Below, in pieces: positions 1 to 7,570 of a stretch of DNA of 64,000 nt. Location of the stretch: positions 1-64,000 of the forward strand of contig NZ_MLCE01000016.1 in assembly GCF_002300165.1 (NCBI RefSeq). Reading direction: 5' to 3'. Position numbers and translations under genes: made by a program. Source of the stretch: Streptomyces sp. Tue6028. Lineage in GTDB: Bacteria > Actinomycetota > Actinomycetes > Streptomycetales > Streptomycetaceae. Position 1 is the stretch's first letter. The number at the start of each line of letters is the position of its first letter. The notes under the pieces were generated by a model. It was not told the origin of the DNA. It ran no database searches and saw only the letters and a program-made list of their open reading frames with translations.

Positions 1-903
1 CTGCTGGGGCTGGGGCTGGGGCTGGGGCTGGGCGTACGGAGTGGGCGGCTGGGCACCGGGGGCCTGGTACGGCGGGGCGGGGGCCGGGTGCGGGCTGCCG
101 TAGGGGCCGGGGGTCTGGGGCTGTGCGTACGGGGTCCCGGGCTGGGCGGCGTATGGGGTTCCGGACTGGGGCGCGTACGGGGTCCCCGGCTGGGGGGCGT
201 ACGGGGTTCCCGGCTGAGGCGTGTACGAAGCGCCCGGAGCCTGGGCGTAGGGACCTGATCCCGCTCCCGCTCCCGCTCCCGCCCCTGCCCCTGTTGCGGC
301 CTGCGCGGCGTACGGCGCCGGCGGCAGGTACCGGACACGGCCGCCCTCCTCCGTCACCGGCGTGAACCCGGCGCTCTGGAGCCGGGCCGCGAACTTCGCG
401 TTGCGTTTGCGCGTGACGACCAGGCCGACGCCGAGGACGACCATGAGCAGCGCCCACAGCGCTCCCGCCACGGTGAAGGCGACGGAGTCCCCGCCCGCAC
501 GTACGCCCAGGACCACACACCCGACGGTGGCGCCGACCGCCCCGTACAGCATCCGCTTCTCGGCGTGCCTGCCGGTCAGATCGAAATTGATCCGGGCCTT
601 GAGCAGCTCCAGCGCGTCGGGGACGACGGGCGGCAGCGACTCCCCGTCGGCGGCCTTCGGGAACTGCGCCCAGTTCTGCGCGACGCGCGCCTGGGCCTGC
701 GGGCTGTGGTCAGGCACGATGAGCATCGTGAGCGCGTTGTTCCGCCCGCTCCCCTGCCGCACGTCCGCGTACTCGTAGCCGAACTGCTGGGCGACGAAGG
801 CGAGCCGGGCGAGCTTCTTCACGGAGGCCATGCCGCTGGTGAGCTGCACGGGTTCCCCGCCGGACATGAGCTGGAGCATCTTGCGAACCTGCCGCTTACT
901 CAC
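1..903 (-). CDS. Membrane protein with Pro/Gln-rich tail (3' end off window)
   Basis: The reading frame is open to the left edge, so at least 301 codons are present and the C-terminus is missing. A GTG start at 903 is chosen because GGGGGAG lies just upstream. The N-terminal ~115 residues are soluble and unrecognised. Two hydrophobic segments follow (about residues 118-136 and 141-163), then a basic stretch. From about residue 195 to the edge the protein is low-complexity, with repeated PGTPYAPQ-like units and finally PQPQ. The topology suggests a short membrane hairpin with both ends cytoplasmic, but this is inference. It lies 160 bp downstream of the secreted-protein gene in the same direction, so may belong to the same transcription unit. 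Function unknown. Confidence 0.75.
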   Translation of the reverse strand, partial: MSKRQVRKMLQLMSGGEPVQLTSGMASVKKLARLAFVAQQFGYEYADVRQGSGRNNALTMLIVPDHSPQAQARVAQNWAQFPKAADGESLPPVVPDALELLKARINFDLTGRHAEKRMLYGAVGATVGCVVLGVRAGGDSVAFTVAGALWALLMVVLGVGLVVTRKRNAKFAARLQSAGFTPVTEEGGRVRYLPPAPYAAQAATGAGAGAGAGAGSGPYAQAPGASYTPQPGTPYAPQPGTPYAPQSGTPYAAQPGTPYAQPQTPGPYGSPHPAPAPPYQAPGAQPPTPYAQPQPQPQPQQ

Positions 904-1063
904 CCGCGTTCACTCCCCCACCGCCGGGTCACACCGTTCACTTCCGCAACTCGGGCAGTCTTCCACAGCGGCGCGCCGCGACGGAACAGCGGCCCAACGA
1001 CGTTGACCGGCCCTTGACTTGCGTCTTTGGATCCGACGAGGCGCGCCTGGGGATGCGATTCGC

Positions 1064-2089
1064 TCAGCGGTTGACGGCCTGGATCTCCTGGACGACGACG
1101 TCCTGTTCCGCGCCGAAGGTGCCGTCCGGGAGGTCGTCGCCGGTGTTGCCGGTGCCCGTCCAGTGGATCTTCCAGGTGATGGTCGCCCTGAGCTTGTACG
1201 AGCCGTCGCCCGACGAGCGCAGGTACTGCACCCCGCACGGCGGCGTCTCGTCCGACTTCCCCTTCGCGTACGCCTCCCCGATCCGGCCGCCCTTGATCGC
1301 ACAGACACCGGAGGCGGGGTAGGTGGTGGCGTCTTCGGTGCCGGGTTCGATCTTCAGGGAGACGGGCTCCGCGGTGGTGGTCGCCGAGACGCCGAGCAGC
1401 GGTACTCGCGCCGTGACGGACACCGGCTTGAACTTCGCCGTGTCCAGCCATGCCCAGGTCGGCAGATTCACCTTCGTCGTACCCGCCGGGGCCAGATCCA
1501 CCTTCGTCGACGGGACCCGGATCTCGGCGTACGCGAGCTGCGCCAGCATCTTGGGCGTGATGGCCTCGGGGATGTTCGCGGGTGGGGGATCGCCCTTGTC
1601 CACCCAGAAGATGGGCTTGTCGCAGTCGAGCGCGCCAGGGTCGCCCTCACGCCCCTGGGTGACGTACGAGTCCCACCAGTAGCCCTTGTCGGCCTTGTCC
1701 TTGTTGAAGTCCTTGTACGGCTCGCCGTTCACATAGCGCTTGCGCTGTTCCAAGTCCCACTGAGAGCCGGTCGACTCGGCACTCCAGATCGGCTCCAGGT
1801 ACTTCTGGAGTTGGTCCGGGGAGTACTTGGGGGCGTAGTAGCAAGCGGGCGGAGTCCACGTCGTCGTGGAGACCACGGGTCCAGCGGAATCGCCGGAGCC
1901 GTTCTTCGAACGATCGAACACCACGGCACCGGCGGTCGCCGACAGCGTCTTGTCCTTCCGCTGTCCCTCGACCTGCGTCTCGGAACCCGTACCCTTGCCG
2001 CCTGGCGTGAAGTCCGCCCAGGCATTGGGGCAGTTGACGAACACGAGAACGCCGGCGAGCAGAGCGACTCTAGTGGCGTTCCTGGTCAT
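1064..2089 (-). CDS. Secreted protein of unknown function
   Basis: The product is 341 aa. The start at 2089 is chosen because its ATG overlaps the TGA of the upstream lipoprotein gene (ATGA), which implies translational coupling; longer in-frame starts lie inside that gene. The N-terminus is a clear signal peptide (MTRNATRV, then a hydrophobic core, then NAWADF with a likely cleavage after Ala). The mature protein has several scattered cysteines, fitting an exported disulfide-containing protein, and ends in a beta-rich stretch with many Thr and Val. No enzymatic motif is seen. Pairing with a lipoprotein suggests the two act together at the outer face of the membrane, but no function can be assigned. 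Confidence 0.8.
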   Translation of the reverse strand: MTRNATRVALLAGVLVFVNCPNAWADFTPGGKGTGSETQVEGQRKDKTLSATAGAVVFDRSKNGSGDSAGPVVSTTTWTPPACYYAPKYSPDQLQKYLEPIWSAESTGSQWDLEQRKRYVNGEPYKDFNKDKADKGYWWDSYVTQGREGDPGALDCDKPIFWVDKGDPPPANIPEAITPKMLAQLAYAEIRVPSTKVDLAPAGTTKVNLPTWAWLDTAKFKPVSVTARVPLLGVSATTTAEPVSLKIEPGTEDATTYPASGVCAIKGGRIGEAYAKGKSDETPPCGVQYLRSSGDGSYKLRATITWKIHWTGTGNTGDDLPDGTFGAEQDVVVQEIQAVNR

Positions 2090-2742
2090 GGCTGGCACTG
2101 CGCTGCCCCCCGAGTGGAAATGATCTGCGAGGTCTGCCACACGCCTTCGGAGCTCTTGTCCAGGCGTGTGTTGTAGAAGACGTAGCTGTTCTTGGTGACA
2201 GGCGTCTTCGCGACCTTGTTCGTCTTCTTGTCCTTGCTGAAGCCCTTGCTCTCGTCCGCACAGAAGGTGAGCGAGGCCGTCGTCTTGTTCTTGAGGGTCA
2301 CGGTGCGGTCGTAGTAACGCGCCTCACCGGTGAGCGTGGCGCCGGCGTCCTTGAACTGCTTGACCCAGGTCAGCGCCGCTTCGAGTGCCTTACCGGTGTT
2401 GTAGTAGGCGAGCGCCTCACCCTTGGCGTCCGTCCCGGTGATCGCCGCGTCGACCGCCCGCATGCGCTCGGCATTGTCGGCGAGTACTGCTTCCTTGACG
2501 GAGTCCCCGCCCTGCGGAGTCTCGAAGGTCAGCGTCAGGTCGGAAGGCAGCGTGATCTTCGGTCGCCCCGCGGCAGCCGTGGCGCTCGCGCTCGGCGACG
2601 CCGACGCCTCGCTCCCCGTGTCGGCCCCGGCAATCTTGTCGTTGTCCTTCGAGCTGCCGTCGCTCCCGCCGCAGGCGGTGAGGAGGAGAGCCGCAGCCGC
2701 ACCGACGGCGGCTGTGGTGAGCAGGCGAGGACGGCGATTCAC
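2086..2742 (-). CDS. Lipoprotein of unknown function
   Basis: The product is 218 aa. A GTG start at 2742 is preferred over the longer frame because AGGAG lies 7 bases upstream and it places a signal sequence directly at the N-terminus. A lipobox (LLTACGG) at about residues 18-24 gives lipidation of the Cys. A Ser/Ala/Asp-rich linker follows, then a folded domain of about 150 residues rich in Lys and Thr, with wording such as YYDRTVTLKNKTT that suggests a small beta-rich (NTF2-like or immunoglobulin-like) domain; this is inference. The stop overlaps the ATG of the secreted-protein gene downstream. It probably serves as a membrane-anchored partner of that protein. Confidence 0.82.
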   Translation of the reverse strand: MNRRPRLLTTAAVGAAAALLLTACGGSDGSSKDNDKIAGADTGSEASASPSASATAAAGRPKITLPSDLTLTFETPQGGDSVKEAVLADNAERMRAVDAAITGTDAKGEALAYYNTGKALEAALTWVKQFKDAGATLTGEARYYDRTVTLKNKTTASLTFCADESKGFSKDKKTNKVAKTPVTKNSYVFYNTRLDKSSEGVWQTSQIISTRGAAQCQP

Positions 2743-2953
2743 GGCGGACTCCTGATGGGGCGTATGGGGTCTGGAGAGCAGCGACACGCTATCGGTGACG
2801 CGTGAGGCGACACCAGAGCGAATTGCATACACGGAGGGAACAAGCCACTCAAAGCCGCCCGCACCATGCCCAATGCAGCCCCGAAACCACCCCTTGAGTG
2901 ACGCAAACGACCAGGCGCCGACGGCGAGTTGGCCACCGCAAAGGGCTCCGTCG
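2743..2953. other. Intergenic gap inside the type VII-flavoured block
   Basis: A 211-bp gap separates the lipoprotein gene from the gene ending at 2954. CACTCAA at about 2848 and TTGAGTG at about 2895 could form the ends of a loose hairpin. I see no convincing small gene. The gap is large enough to carry a promoter for the lipoprotein pair. Confidence 0.4.
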
Positions 2954-3628
2954 TCACTCCGTCATGCTCGGCCCCCGTTCCAGCGGATCGTCGAAACTGA
3001 CCAGCTCCGCCATATGCCGGAGGATCAGTCGGTACTGCTCCCGACGGGCGGTGGCCGTCGTGCTCAGCGTCAGGACGATCAGACGTCTGCAGTCCGGGTG
3101 CGGCACATAGGCGTGGATCTGGAGCAGCGGGACCCGGGGAAGGCCACTGCAAGCAGAAGGAGTGAGCGTGGTCTCGCTCAGCGCCGCCGGTCCACAGGGC
3201 AGTTCGACGTACTCGATGTGCGTGTGTCCCTCGGCGGTGGCCACGGCACGGGCCGCCGTGGCACCCCTCGACGCGACGGCAGTCTGCTTCCACGAGACCG
3301 TGAGGAGGGACAGCAACGGCCGACCGGCCCCTACGACATCGTCACGGTGCAGGCCGATCGCGCAGTGCACGGTACCGACCTCGCACAGAGCGCCCAGCAG
3401 TTGCTGCCCCTGCGCCAAGTGGGCGAGGAACGCCTGGCGAGCCATCTCGTCGGGCGCCGCGTCGAGAAAGGGCGCGAGGGCCCTGCGTACGTTCGCGTCG
3501 CGGACGTCGGACGCGGAGAGCAGGGCGCCCATGGGAACGGCCACGAAACCCGCCGGCTCCGCGAACCAGACATCGGCGTCGGGGTCCCTGGCCGAATCGG
3601 CAACGGTGACAAAGGAAGCGGTGGTCAT
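2954..3628 (-). CDS. Conserved hypothetical protein, soluble
   Basis: The product is 224 aa from ATG 3628; the longer open frame upstream overlaps the membrane-protein gene and is a shadow. There is no signal peptide or membrane segment. The start region (ASFVTVADSARDPDADVWF, then AGFVAVPM) resembles the beginning of small alpha/beta proteins such as the LpqN/PsbP-like fold, with alternating strands and a final helix before SFDDPLERG, but I cannot assign the family. It lies 20 bp downstream of a membrane-protein gene and in the same block as a WXG-like gene and an ESX-type protein gene, so a role as a secretion accessory or chaperone is possible. That is inference only. Confidence 0.7.
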   Translation of the reverse strand: MTTASFVTVADSARDPDADVWFAEPAGFVAVPMGALLSASDVRDANVRRALAPFLDAAPDEMARQAFLAHLAQGQQLLGALCEVGTVHCAIGLHRDDVVGAGRPLLSLLTVSWKQTAVASRGATAARAVATAEGHTHIEYVELPCGPAALSETTLTPSACSGLPRVPLLQIHAYVPHPDCRRLIVLTLSTTATARREQYRLILRHMAELVSFDDPLERGPSMTE

Positions 3629-3648
3629 CAAGTCCCGTCCATCGCAAA

Positions 3649-4335
3649 TCAGTTCGGACGCGGAAACGGCGGCACGGATTCGGGCACGTGCGCTCCGGCG
3701 CGGCGGGCGCGTTCCAGTGCGGCAGGGCAAGCGTTCCAGTGCACCGGATCTGCGCCGCGGCGGCCCGCGGCCGCGCGCTGATAGAGCAGGTGCAGCCTCT
3801 TGGGGCCCTTGCCGCCTCGGCCGGTGGCCGCGACGACCGCGACGAAACGAGGGTCTCCGGCGAACCAGAGCGGTTCGATCTGAGCCTTCAGCTCCGGCTT
3901 CGTACGGGTCGTTCCGAAGCGCCGCATCCACCAGAAGGTGCGCATCGTCGACAGGAACGGCAGCGGAATCCGCTGCTCGGGATCCTCCGGGTTGGGCAGT
4001 TCCAACCACATCGCGTCGTCCTGAAGCCCGGGGTGCTTGTTCCGGCCACGGGGAACATCCGTGAGGAACTGCCACGGGTACTGCCAGAGGACCCGCTGGA
4101 TCTGGATCGACGGGCCGAGGTAGGCGAGTTGGAGTACGGCGCGGAAGGTGGCGTACACAAGCAGGAGGAGGAAAGCCCAACCGATCCAGCGTGGTGTGGC
4201 CACAACGAGGAACAAACTCCCCAGCCAAGTGGCGACCCATCCCACCGAACGCACAACGATCAAGACCATGTGGTGTACCCACGCGCGTCTCGTGGATGGA
4301 TGATGCCAGGCCGTGGGGTATTCGGTCGGATGCAT
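3649..4335 (-). CDS. Membrane protein of unknown function
   Basis: The product is 228 aa. ATG 4335 is chosen because GGAGAGGAG sits 5 bases before it; an in-frame GTG at 4341 falls inside that ribosome site. Two adjacent hydrophobic segments (about residues 22-45 and 50-70) are followed by a soluble domain of about 150 residues containing several Trp and Pro (WWMRRFG, ELPNPEDPEQ) and an Arg-rich end. It starts 24 bp after the stop of the ESX-type protein gene, consistent with one operon. A membrane partner or immunity protein for the upstream product is a guess from position only. Confidence 0.75.
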   Translation of the reverse strand: MHPTEYPTAWHHPSTRRAWVHHMVLIVVRSVGWVATWLGSLFLVVATPRWIGWAFLLLLVYATFRAVLQLAYLGPSIQIQRVLWQYPWQFLTDVPRGRNKHPGLQDDAMWLELPNPEDPEQRIPLPFLSTMRTFWWMRRFGTTRTKPELKAQIEPLWFAGDPRFVAVVAATGRGGKGPKRLHLLYQRAAAGRRGADPVHWNACPAALERARRAGAHVPESVPPFPRPN

Positions 4336-4359
4336 ACGCACTCCTCTCCGTTCCGGAGC

Positions 4360-5703
4360 TCAGAAGACATGACGGGCGACACTGACGATCCCGCCGGCGT
4401 CGAGGCCGAGCCGGGATCCGTCGACACCTGCCACGGAGCCGTCCTTGATCCCGTCGTCGTCGGTGTCCACGGCGGTCATGACGAGGCCGAAACCTGCCGT
4501 GGTGACACCGGTGGAGGCAGAGGTGACCTCGATTGCCTTGGTGATCTGTGCCGCTCGGGCACCTCGCACCGTGACGCCGAGCAGTGCGTTGTCCAGGCCC
4601 GAAATGGACTTCGCCTGCTCCATCGTGCTGCTCCCGACACGGGCCAGACGCTGACCGAGCGTGAGAACCTCCCCCGCCTCGCCAGTGGCCCGCAGGGCGG
4701 TCTCGACTCCTTTGCCCGCCGCGCCGACCCCGGGCACCAGGCCCAGGGCATCTCCACCGACGGTGACCAGATTGCTCCAGAAGTCCGTGTCGAGCTCCCC
4801 CTTGGCGAAGCCGTCCCACAGCGAGGCGCGCATCGCTGGGTCACCGATCGCCCTGATCGCCAGCGACGCGCCGCTCAAGACCGAGGCCGCAATCAACAAA
4901 ACCGCCGCAGCCGTCCCGCCCGACACCACGAACAGGGCCGCCAGTCCGATCACGGCGCCCACGGTGCTCAAAATGTCCGGCAGATTCTCCCCCACCCACT
5001 CCAGCGCCTGATCGAAGGCACCCGGCTCGTGAGGGGCGAGTTTGTTCGTCGCGGCGCGGATCTTGGAGGCGCGGTGCTGGGCCTGGTGGTCGTGTTCGGC
5101 GGCGAGCTTCCGGGCGCGGGCGCGGATCTTTTCGAGTTCGGCCTCGGCGTGCTCGACGGCGGCGTTCGCCTTGGTGCGGGCCTTCTGCGCCTCGTCCTGC
5201 CGGGCACCCTTTCCCTGCAGTTCGGGGCTGGTGCCGGCCGTGGCGGCGTGGCCCTTCGCTCGGTCCACGGCGGCCTGCGCCTCCTCGGCGTCCTCCTCCA
5301 GCCGCCTCGCCCTGCGCTGGAAGTCGTCGAGTTCGCCCTCCCAGCGGTCGAGCTGCCGGGCCGCCTTGCGGAGGGAGTGCGCGGCGTTCTTCAGGTTCAG
5401 CGACAGCGGGCCTCCGTCGAGCTGCTCGCGGAAGGCGACGGCGGCGTCGCCCTGCCAGTAGCTGCCCTCCATGAGCCTGGTGACCAGTTCGTGCGTCTCT
5501 TCGAGCGCCTTCGCGCAGCCGCCGAGCTTCTTGCGCAGGCCGCGTACGGTGCCGGTGCTGCCCGGCACCGGGTTGAAGCCGAGGTGCGGATGGTCGGGGT
5601 GGGGGATGCGCGGGGCGGACTTGAGCCCCTGCGGCCGGCCCAGGTCGGCCCGGGACCGCGGGTCGAGAGCCGCTCCCGATCCCCCGGCGGGCCGGTGCGT
5701 CAT
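4360..5703 (-). CDS. Protein with ESX/type VII secretion-type N-terminal region
   Basis: The product is 447 aa; its ATG overlaps the stop of the WXG-like gene upstream (ATGA). A Pro-rich leader (residues 1-48) is followed by a helical region with a W-x-G turn (YWQGDAA, about 82-88), then a long charged helical stretch with coiled-coil character (about 105-220), then hydrophobic helices (about 245-285). This order matches the putative type VII secretion signal domain of actinobacterial LXG/RHS-like substrates. The C-terminal ~150 residues show no known toxin motif. They do contain a calcium-loop-like DTDDDGIKDG at about 413-422. The protein is short for this class, so it may be a structural or export partner rather than a toxin. 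Pairing with a small WXG-like protein supports export as a complex. Confidence 0.72.
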   Translation of the reverse strand: MTHRPAGGSGAALDPRSRADLGRPQGLKSAPRIPHPDHPHLGFNPVPGSTGTVRGLRKKLGGCAKALEETHELVTRLMEGSYWQGDAAVAFREQLDGGPLSLNLKNAAHSLRKAARQLDRWEGELDDFQRRARRLEEDAEEAQAAVDRAKGHAATAGTSPELQGKGARQDEAQKARTKANAAVEHAEAELEKIRARARKLAAEHDHQAQHRASKIRAATNKLAPHEPGAFDQALEWVGENLPDILSTVGAVIGLAALFVVSGGTAAAVLLIAASVLSGASLAIRAIGDPAMRASLWDGFAKGELDTDFWSNLVTVGGDALGLVPGVGAAGKGVETALRATGEAGEVLTLGQRLARVGSSTMEQAKSISGLDNALLGVTVRGARAAQITKAIEVTSASTGVTTAGFGLVMTAVDTDDDGIKDGSVAGVDGSRLGLDAGGIVSVARHVF

Positions 5704-6023
5704 CGCCCGCCCCCGGCGCCGGTCCCGCCCGTCCGGGACTTCCGCAGGGCCTCCTCCAGCGCCCTGTCCACCTCACGGTAGCTGTCCTTGCTCTTGCCGA
5801 TGATCTCGGCGAGGTCCTCGGTCTGTTCGCCGATCCGGTCGGCGCCGTACTTCCAGTCGTCCTGGAAGTCTTCGCAGGCGGAGTCGAGGTCGTCGGTACC
5901 CAGGCCCGTGACCGTGGCGTCCTCCAGGGCTCTGCGCAGCCCCTTGAGCGAGTCGGCCGACTTCCTGAGCATCCTCATGAAGTGCGCCAGCTCGTCGCCG
6001 TCGACAGCCAACCGCTCCGCCAC
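5700..6023 (-). CDS. Small WXG100-like helical protein
   Basis: The product is 107 aa from GTG 6023, preceded by AGAGAGGAAG. It has the size and helix-turn-helix composition of WXG100/EsxA-type proteins, with a turn WKYG at about residues 57-60. The spacing is W-x-x-G rather than the canonical W-x-G, so it is a divergent member. The tail is Gly-rich. It is the first gene of the minus-strand block and its stop overlaps the start of the ESX-type protein gene, so the two are probably made together and may form a heterodimer for type VII export. No ESX membrane component (EccB/D/E, MycP) lies in the window. Confidence 0.72.
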   Translation of the reverse strand: MAERLAVDGDELAHFMRMLRKSADSLKGLRRALEDATVTGLGTDDLDSACEDFQDDWKYGADRIGEQTEDLAEIIGKSKDSYREVDRALEEALRKSRTGGTGAGGGR

Positions 6024-6262
6024 GCGTGCTTCCTCTCTGCGGGAAGGGTCCGCTTTCGGGACACGCGGAACGACATCAGAGCAGGTCGCGTCGGCGCGAG
6101 CGACAAGTCGGGCAATTCACCGCAGAGCGCGAGTAATTCCAGGTGGGAAACCTTCGATCGGGTGACACGAAGCGAGGGGCGGGACATGTCGTCCCGCCCC
6201 TCGGCATCAGGTCACCTCGGCCCCGGGCCACCTCGACCCCAGGCCCCACCGTCGGGTCCGCC
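6024..6262. other. Intergenic region with promoter of the WXG-like gene
   Basis: This 239-bp region lies between the acyltransferase 3' end and the WXG-like gene, both read leftward. It holds the terminator at 6174-6202 and, presumably near 6030-6160, the promoter of the type VII-flavoured block. No gene is visible. Confidence 0.5.
6174..6202 (-). terminator. Rho-independent-type hairpin after the mat operon
   Basis: A perfect 12-bp stem GAGGGGCGGGAC / GTCCCGCCCCTC with a 5-nt loop lies 61 bp past the acyltransferase stop. There is no U-run, as is usual in Streptomyces. Confidence 0.75.
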
Positions 6263-7570
6263 CTACCCCCGGTGCGCGGCCCCGCGGCCGGCCCGGCCCC
6301 GGGAGCGGCCCTTCTTCACCCCGTTCGGCCACAGCCGAGGACTCCGCTTCGCCGCGATGTCCTCGATCCAGCCGAAGGCGAGGATCGTCAGACCGATCAG
6401 CGGCCAGACGAGGACGAACATCCACAGCATGTACGTCGAGTCGAGGGCCGCCGTGGCGCGCTCGCTCTCCATGAAGGGGAGGTTGTACACCTGGTCGATG
6501 ATCGGGACCGTGGCCATGATCAGCATGTTGTGCCACAGGTAGATCGTGACGGCACGGTTGTTGGACAGGGTGACGAGCTTGTCCCACTTGGCCAGGCGGC
6601 CGGGGAGTTCCTGCCAGGACGGCGAGTACTGGAGCAGGATGACGACGAAGCCGAACGACCACGTGGCCTGGGCCAGCGGGATGTCGTTCAGGTCCCAGCC
6701 GTCCGGGCCGAGGTGGCCCGAGGCCCACCACAGGCCGAACGCCATGACGAGGGCCGAGCAGGACACGGCGACGTAGCGCGGCACCCGTTGCAGGACGCCC
6801 TCGTGGTGGGCGAAGCCGAGGACCCAGCAGCCGCCGTACACGGCGAAGTCCGTGATCGTGTTGCCCGTCTCGCCGGGGATCGTCACGATGCCGGTGCCGA
6901 CGACGGCGGTGAGCGCGAGCGGGAAGAACAGCGTCGCCCACGGCACCCGGCGGAACGCCCACAGGAGCAGCGGCGACGCCACCACGAACCACAGGTACGC
7001 CCGCAGGTACCAGAGCGGGCCGACCGCCTGGACCGCCCACGTGTCCTCCAGCAGGCCCGCCTTGTCCCCGATGTGCCAGGGGAACGGCGGCGCGCCGAAC
7101 GGGAAGACGTAGTTGATCATCTCGACCAGGCCCCAGGTGCCGCCGTGGTCGGGGTCCTTGGTCACGCTCCAGCCGCCGGCGAACATCAGGACGAGCGCCA
7201 CCGCGCTGAACGCCCACAGGGGCGGCAGCAGTCGGCGGACACGACCGCGGATCACGCTGAACGCCGGGCGGTTCAGCGAACGCGCCATCAGGGAGCCGGC
7301 CAGCGCGAACATCACGCCCATGGAGGGGAACAGGACCGTCAGCCACGCCCAGCCGAAGAGGTGGTACACGACCACGCGGACCAGGGCGATGGAGCGCAGC
7401 AGGTCCAGGTAGCGGTCGCGGCCCGGGCGACGCGGCGCGGACGGCGCCGGCGGCTCCGGCTGCGCCGGGGGTCCGGGCTGCTGGTGCGACGGCTGGTGCG
7501 GGATGGAGACCCGCGGCGCGCCCAACGGCGGTGTAGGGGTGGCTCCCGTCGTGTACTCGTGCGTCGTCAT
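6263..7570 (-). CDS. Acyltransferase-3 family integral membrane protein
   Basis: The product is 435 aa, of the OafA/YrhL acyltransferase-3 family that moves acyl groups onto extracellular carbohydrates. After a Pro/Gln-rich cytoplasmic leader of ~50 residues comes the family signature RDRYLDLLRSIALVRVVVYH, including R-x-x-D-x-L-R and the catalytic-type His of VVVYH. About ten hydrophobic segments follow, with R-rich loops (RGRVRRLLPPLW) typical of the family. The ATG overlaps the matB stop by ATGA. Position in the operon suggests O- or N-acylation, such as acetylation, of the MatAB polymer; this is inference. The C-terminus is basic and Gly/Arg-rich. Confidence 0.85.
   Translation of the reverse strand: MTTHEYTTGATPTPPLGAPRVSIPHQPSHQQPGPPAQPEPPAPSAPRRPGRDRYLDLLRSIALVRVVVYHLFGWAWLTVLFPSMGVMFALAGSLMARSLNRPAFSVIRGRVRRLLPPLWAFSAVALVLMFAGGWSVTKDPDHGGTWGLVEMINYVFPFGAPPFPWHIGDKAGLLEDTWAVQAVGPLWYLRAYLWFVVASPLLLWAFRRVPWATLFFPLALTAVVGTGIVTIPGETGNTITDFAVYGGCWVLGFAHHEGVLQRVPRYVAVSCSALVMAFGLWWASGHLGPDGWDLNDIPLAQATWSFGFVVILLQYSPSWQELPGRLAKWDKLVTLSNNRAVTIYLWHNMLIMATVPIIDQVYNLPFMESERATAALDSTYMLWMFVLVWPLIGLTILAFGWIEDIAAKRSPRLWPNGVKKGRSRGRAGRGAAHRG

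Noticed and set aside
2954..4819. A 621-codon open frame as a single large protein
   Set aside because: The upstream two thirds are out-of-frame with the membrane-protein and ESX-type genes; only 2954-3628 has a normal composition.
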